NCBI GenBank assembly: GCA_029572815.1
Contig: JAKPUQ010000112.1
Location: 1-64,000 of the forward strand
Origin: Bacillota bacterium
Lineage (GTDB): Bacteria; Bacillota; Clostridia; Oscillospirales; Ruminococcaceae
DNA: 64,000 nt
Direction of reading: 5' to 3'
The notes under the pieces were generated by a model. It was given only the letters and a program-made list of their open reading frames with translations. It searched no databases and had not been told where the DNA came from. The translations under genes and the position numbers were made by a program. Shown here one piece after another: positions 59,812 to 64,000 of this stretch (position 1 is the first letter of the stretch; the number at the start of each line of letters is the position of its first letter).

Positions 59812-60885
59812 ATGATGATAAGGATAGGAGTGCTTGGAGGAGCGGGCAGCGTGGGACGCTATGCTCTCGGATATCTGGCGGAAACGGAAAAATTCGCGAT
59901 AGAAGCTGCTTCACGCAGTATAACGGCTTCCTGCGGTATGTTCAGCTGCGGAATGGATAATGTCAGCCTGACCGACCTTGATGTGAATGACAAAACTGCC
60001 CTGGGGGAGTTCATCTCGCGAAATGATATTGTGCTCAACCTGGTGCCCGCGGCAGTATTCAGCGGCACAGAGACAGCAAGGCTGTGCGCGGAGAAGTCAA
60101 CGCCCCTGGTGGACGCAGGAACGGCTCAGGGCTATGAGGCAATAGGCGGGAACTGCATCTACAGCGCAGGAGCTCTCCCGGGATTTTCGGCACCTCTTGC
60201 AGTGTACGCAGCAGAGGGCTTCGACAGTATAAGCTCATTCACCCATATCTCCTCTATGAGCGGAGTTTTCTCATTCGGAGCGGCTTATGACTATCTTGAG
60301 GGAGTTGCAGGTTCCTCATCACAGGAAAATGTAAGGCAGCTTCGCGGCGCTGAGATACCATTTGTGGGAGAAGGCGATATGACCTCATACTCTGACAGAG
60401 AGACGGAATATGTGCGCAGAAGGCTCGGAGCGGAGGGAACGCACTATATCTCCTTCGGGGGAAGCGAGACCTCGTCTCTGCTCAAGCGTGCGGCGATGAC
60501 CTTTGGCAGCGACAAAAACGGCTCTGCTAAAAAGCTGGTTGAGATGAGCCGTATGTACAGTATAAAAGCAAACGAGCATTTTGCGTTTGTCATTGAGATA
60601 AATGGATATAAGAACGGCGGGGTAAAGACTGAGACACTGGTTCTCAAGGCTGATTCCTCACAGTCTTTGACGGGTATATGTGCAGGTCTGTGTACGGAGA
60701 TGGCAGCGGAAAATCTGAACTCCACAGGAGTTTTCAGCTTTTCTGAATTTGCCGAAACTCCTCTATACAGCCGATATATGCCTTATTTTATTGAAAAGCT
60801 CGGGAAAAACAGACATATCATCATGCTTGAGCGCTTTGATATGTCCGTGGAGGAGCTGTGCGAAGAAAGCAGTGGTGAGATATGA
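59812..60885 (+). CDS. saccharopine dehydrogenase-like NAD(P)-dependent oxidoreductase
   Basis: A 357-residue protein with AAAGGAGG upstream. The N-terminal Rossmann motif is RIGVLGGAGSVGRYALGYLA, then DIVLNLVPAAVFSGTETARL, as in saccharopine dehydrogenase-related reductases. It is shorter than lysine-pathway enzymes, and no lysine genes adjoin it. Its stop overlaps the thiazolinyl reductase start (ATGA), so it most likely takes part in the NRPS pathway, for example reducing or tailoring an imine. That assignment is inference from context. Confidence 0.8.
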   Translation: MMIRIGVLGGAGSVGRYALGYLAETEKFAIEAASRSITASCGMFSCGMDNVSLTDLDVNDKTALGEFISRNDIVLNLVPAAVFSGTETARLCAEKSTPLVDAGTAQGYEAIGGNCIYSAGALPGFSAPLAVYAAEGFDSISSFTHISSMSGVFSFGAAYDYLEGVAGSSSQENVRQLRGAEIPFVGEGDMTSYSDRETEYVRRRLGAEGTHYISFGGSETSSLLKRAAMTFGSDKNGSAKKLVEMSRMYSIKANEHFAFVIEINGYKNGGVKTETLVLKADSSQSLTGICAGLCTEMAAENLNSTGVFSFSEFAETPLYSRYMPYFIEKLGKNRHIIMLERFDMSVEELCEESSGEI

Positions 60886-61970
60886 TGGAGAGAATAAAGA
60901 ACATAGTATGCGGTACTACATTCGGGCAGTTTTACTGTGAGGCGATGAATGAGCTGAAGGACGAGGCGGAGTTCTGCGGCATACTTGCAGCAGGCAGCAG
61001 ACGCTCGGCTGAATGTGCCGAGAGGTACGGAGTGAAGATGTACACCTCCGCCGCCGACCTCCCCGGTGACATCGGACTTGCCTGTGTGGTCACAAGGTCA
61101 GGAGTGCTTGGCGGAAACGGCACTGAGCTGGCGAAGGAGCTCCTTGGCAGGGGAATAAATGTCATACAGGAGCAGCCCGTTCATTACAGGGATATTGAGG
61201 AGTGCGCGAAGCTGGCAAGAAAAAACGGGCTGTTCTACCGCGTGGGAGACCTGTATAAAAGCCTCAGGAACGTCAGCTGCTTTATTGAAGCCGCAAGGCG
61301 TATCACCGAGGTCTCAGCGCCTGTCTGCATGGATATAGGCTGTGCCTCGCAGGTTTCGTATCCTGTATTCGAGATCATCTCGGAGGTGCTGAAAAGCAGC
61401 CGTCCATTTGCGGTCAGAGCCGGGGAGAACGATAAGCCCTATCAGTACGCTGATACTGAGATCGGCGGACTTCCTGTCCGCTTTACGGTGCAGAATCAGG
61501 TGAATCCTGATGATCCCGACAACTTCATGCACTATCTTTTCAGGCTTGAGCTCATAACTCAGCACGGAAGGCTCAGGCTTGATGATGTAATGGGAGGTGT
61601 CTGCTGGTACAACAAGATGTTTGTGCCCGTACACGGAGGAAACGCAGCAGATCTCCGCAGCGGTGATGTGCTCAGCGCCATGAGCTGCACAGAGCTCTGC
61701 AAGGCGGCGGAGAAGAGCTTCAGCAGAGTGTTCACAGAGGAGTGGATACCTGCCATAGCCGAGGATATCCGCAGCTTTATCAGTGTCATAAGAGCGTCAG
61801 ACAACAGCAGCATGAACAGATACTATACAAGGACTCTTGCTGCTGCAAGAATGTGGCACAGCTTTACCTCGGAGACGGGCTTTCCCGCGCTCATATCCTC
61901 GGATACGGCGCCTCAGCCCGACACGGACAGTATCATGCAGCAGATAAAAGAAAAATATTCGGAAAAATAA
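60882..61970 (+). CDS. thiazolinyl imide reductase-like protein
   Basis: A 362-residue oxidoreductase of the Gfo/Idh/MocA-like fold with features of thiazolinyl imide reductases (Irp3/YbtU, PchG): IVCGTTFGQFYCEAM, CGILAAGSRRSAECAERYGV, and RGINVIQEQPVHYRDIEECA with the conserved EQPVH. These reduce a carrier-bound thiazoline to thiazolidine with NADPH during siderophore synthesis. It overlaps the upstream gene by four bases and lies 15 nt before the NRPS, so the three form one transcript. Confidence 0.85.
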   Translation: MMERIKNIVCGTTFGQFYCEAMNELKDEAEFCGILAAGSRRSAECAERYGVKMYTSAADLPGDIGLACVVTRSGVLGGNGTELAKELLGRGINVIQEQPVHYRDIEECAKLARKNGLFYRVGDLYKSLRNVSCFIEAARRITEVSAPVCMDIGCASQVSYPVFEIISEVLKSSRPFAVRAGENDKPYQYADTEIGGLPVRFTVQNQVNPDDPDNFMHYLFRLELITQHGRLRLDDVMGGVCWYNKMFVPVHGGNAADLRSGDVLSAMSCTELCKAAEKSFSRVFTEEWIPAIAEDIRSFISVIRASDNSSMNRYYTRTLAAARMWHSFTSETGFPALISSDTAPQPDTDSIMQQIKEKYSEK

Positions 61971-61985
61971 CGATAGGAGCAGAAT

Positions 61986-64000
61986 ATGAAAAACAGGATC
62001 AGTATTGCAGAGGAGCTTATAGCAAGTCTGGCAGCAAAGGGCGTAAAGCTCTGGACAGAGGACGAGAAGATAAAATACAAGGCAGGAGCAGGTGCACTCG
62101 GCAGGGAGGATATCGCCGCTCTGAAGGAGTACAAGGCAGAGGTTATTGACGTACTCAGTGCCATGAAGGGCAGGATAAGGCTTGTGGAGGACAAGAAGGG
62201 ACGCTATGAGCCATTTGTGCTCACAGATGTTCAGCAGTCCTATCTCATGGGCAGGAAGAAGCTTTTTGACTATGGCGGAGTTGCCTGCCATATCTATCTC
62301 CAGCTGAACTACGATCATATCGACGCTGCAAGGGCTGAGGAGATATGGAACAAGCTCATCGCTCACCATGAGATGCTGAGGGCGGTCATCCATGAGGAGG
62401 GCTATCAGCAAATAATGGAGAAGGCGCCTCACTTTACCGTCATGGACCTTGGAGATATGAGCGGCGAGGAGGTAATGAAGAAAATGGGCCACAGCTGTTA
62501 TCAGGTGGGAGGCTGGCCGTATTTCTCCGTTGCGGTCACAAATTATGAGAACAGCGCTGTAATGCATCTTTCCATAGAGTTCATCATTGCCGACTGGACA
62601 AGTATATGGCTGCTTCTTCTCCAGTTCGAGGGAATGTATTTCGGCAGGATAACCGAGCTTCCCGGGATAAACGCCAGCTTCAGGGACTACGTAATTGCCG
62701 AGAGAGAGCTCAAGGCTGGGGCGGCATATGAGAACGATATGAAGTACTGGCTGGAGAAGCTTGAGGATTTCCCCACCTGTCCGCATCTTGATGTCAAAAA
62801 ATACGATCCCGGTGAGACAGCGGCTTTTGAGAGAAAATTCCTTCAGTTCACCCCTGAGCAGTGGGCAGCTGTAAAGCGCTGTGCAGTTGAGAATTTGATC
62901 ACTCCTACGGCTCTGGTGCTGATGATATACAGCGCTGTGCTGGAGAGATACAGCGAGAACAAGCGCTTTGCCATTAATCTCACAGTCCTCGGCAGACAGG
63001 ACTGCCACCGCGATATACATAAGGTGGTGGGAGACTTTACCAGCCTTGTGCTTCTGGATGTGGACCTTGAAAACAGCAGCAGCTTCTCAGAGGCAGCAAG
63101 GAGGACAAATGCCCTGCTGTTTGAGGACATGGATCACGGCCTATACAGCGGTGTGTCATTTATGCGCGAGCTCTCAAGGAAAAAGGGCAGTGACGCCGCA
63201 TTTATGCCCTATGTTTTCACCAGTGCGATCGGACTCCTCAATTCAATGGACGCGGAATCACTGAAAGGAATGGTCAGCGGTATAGGCATAAGCCAGACAC
63301 CCCAGGTCTTCATAGACTGTCAGGTTATGGACGGTCCCTTCGGTATGCAGGTGAACTGGGATATACGAAAAAACGTCTTCAAAGACGGCACAGCGGAGGA
63401 TATGTTCGGACTTTTCGGCGATATACTCAGGGCTGTGGCAGATGGCGCCGACCTTGAGAGCGCTGTCTCTCAGGACTATCCTGCTTATCAGAGCGAGATA
63501 TTCTCATCAGCGAATGATACTTCTCTTGAGCTTCCCGAGCATCTTCTTCATGAGAGGATACTTGCGGCGGCAGAGAAAATGCCTGATAAGACCGCCGTTA
63601 TCGCAGACGGTCAGGTATACACATACAGTGACCTCATGGCGATTGCAGGCGGTATCGCAGCAAAGCTAAGGGAGGCAGGCTGCGGAAAGGGCGAGCCCGT
63701 AGGTATTCTCTCGGGAAAATCGGTGTATCAGCCTGCGGGAGCTGTTGCCGTGCTGTCCCTGGGCGGTGTATATGTTCCCATATCCGCGGAACAGGGAGCA
63801 AACCGTATCAGCAGTATCATTGAACGCGCAGGGATAAAAGTGTTCCTGACGGTTTCTGAGGACAGGACCTCCTATCCGGAGGGAACGGTGCTGATAAATA
63901 TGGACGAGGCAGGCAGAGGTGTCCTGCAGCCATCCGCAGATACTGCTCTGACCGATCCTGCGTATATAATCTTCACATCGGGCTCCACAGGCGAGCCCAA
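61986..64000 (+). CDS. non-ribosomal peptide synthetase, docking-Cyc-A, partial
   Basis: Starts at ATG 61986 (GGAG upstream) and runs off the window end after 671 codons without a stop. Residues 1-60 look like a TubC-type N-terminal docking domain (IAEELIASLAAKGVKLWTED). A heterocyclization (Cyc) domain spans about 70-500: IEFIIADWTS is the D/ExxxxDxxS motif (Glu in the first place), and VVGDFTSLVLLDV is the usual Cyc phrase. An adenylation domain begins near 520 (KMPDKTAVIADGQVYTYSDL) and reaches the A3 motif YIIFTSGSTGEP at the edge. Cyc plus thiazolinyl reductase predict a Cys- (or Ser/Thr-) derived thiazoline/thiazolidine product, as in yersiniabactin or pyochelin. The loading enzyme and substrate code lie outside the window. 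Confidence 0.9.
   Translation, partial: MKNRISIAEELIASLAAKGVKLWTEDEKIKYKAGAGALGREDIAALKEYKAEVIDVLSAMKGRIRLVEDKKGRYEPFVLTDVQQSYLMGRKKLFDYGGVACHIYLQLNYDHIDAARAEEIWNKLIAHHEMLRAVIHEEGYQQIMEKAPHFTVMDLGDMSGEEVMKKMGHSCYQVGGWPYFSVAVTNYENSAVMHLSIEFIIADWTSIWLLLLQFEGMYFGRITELPGINASFRDYVIAERELKAGAAYENDMKYWLEKLEDFPTCPHLDVKKYDPGETAAFERKFLQFTPEQWAAVKRCAVENLITPTALVLMIYSAVLERYSENKRFAINLTVLGRQDCHRDIHKVVGDFTSLVLLDVDLENSSSFSEAARRTNALLFEDMDHGLYSGVSFMRELSRKKGSDAAFMPYVFTSAIGLLNSMDAESLKGMVSGIGISQTPQVFIDCQVMDGPFGMQVNWDIRKNVFKDGTAEDMFGLFGDILRAVADGADLESAVSQDYPAYQSEIFSSANDTSLELPEHLLHERILAAAEKMPDKTAVIADGQVYTYSDLMAIAGGIAAKLREAGCGKGEPVGILSGKSVYQPAGAVAVLSLGGVYVPISAEQGANRISSIIERAGIKVFLTVSEDRTSYPEGTVLINMDEAGRGVLQPSADTALTDPAYIIFTSGSTGEP

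Noticed and set aside
61797-63020. A 407-codon open frame on the minus strand opposite the NRPS gene
   Set aside because: The plus strand encodes a continuous docking-Cyc-A protein with family motifs. The minus frame is Leu/His/Cys-rich with no motif, typical of an antisense shadow in this codon usage.

Overview
The window looks like a chromosomal segment of a cellulosome-producing Ruminococcus, closest in style to Ruminococcus flavefaciens. This rests on several secreted proteins with dockerin modules (a serpin, a GH9 enzyme, a putative TIM-barrel hydrolase and orphan proteins), Thr-rich linkers, AAAGGAG ribosome sites and TTGACA-17-TATAAT promoters. No database search was possible, so the species is an inference. 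No rRNA, tRNA, CRISPR array, phage or IS transposase was seen.

Layout. 0-0.95 kb: an APH(3')-like kinase behind a 125-bp hairpin repeat, whose inverted second copy lies at 15.6 kb. 1.1-9.5 kb: a dockerin-serpin, a sigma/membrane-protein pair, a carboxyl methyltransferase-like gene, then a second sigma gene followed by an anti-sigma-like/EF-hand/dockerin fusion. 9.8-15.6 kb: a PadR envelope operon, a VanY-type lipoprotein, three GNATs and a P-loop kinase. 15.96-18.8 kb: a third sigma gene with a paralogous dockerin fusion. 19-29.3 kb: an FHA, PP2C, Ser/Thr kinase phosphosignalling operon leading into a 1870-residue surface protein. 29.3-32.6 kb: a two-component/ABC-transporter locus. 33.6-36.7 kb: a preQ1 leader and the complete queD-queE-folE-queC-queF operon. 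36.8-41.3 kb: GH9-dockerin and a diguanylate cyclase. 41.5-44.1 kb: nrtR-pncA-pncB NAD salvage. 45.6-52.6 kb: a peptide-modification-like cluster (ABC exporter, S24/S26 peptidase, HPr-kinase-like, nucleotidyltransferase, PqqD, lipoprotein) next to a BspA-type LRR protein that is translationally coupled to a 32-residue peptide. 52.9-58.3 kb: two further dockerin proteins. 58.6-64 kb: the start of a thiazoline-forming NRPS cluster, cut by the window end.

The most unusual signals are three. (1) Two paralogous genes fuse an N-terminal anti-sigma-like membrane segment in frame to a dockerin protein that keeps its own internal ribosome site, ATG and signal peptide. (2) The PqqD/HPrK-like/nucleotidyltransferase cluster lacks any recognisable cyclase, and an unannotated 32-codon gene lies beside it. 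(3) An iron-type dyad sits in front of a thiazolinyl NRPS cluster in an apparent anaerobe.

Six genes are split by one frameshift, each at a homopolymer of 5-7 bases (7273, 16080, 21866, 39073, 47548, 48743). That pattern points first to homopolymer sequencing error. I therefore annotate these as single genes spanning the shift, and list programmed frameshifting as the alternative where the site fits.
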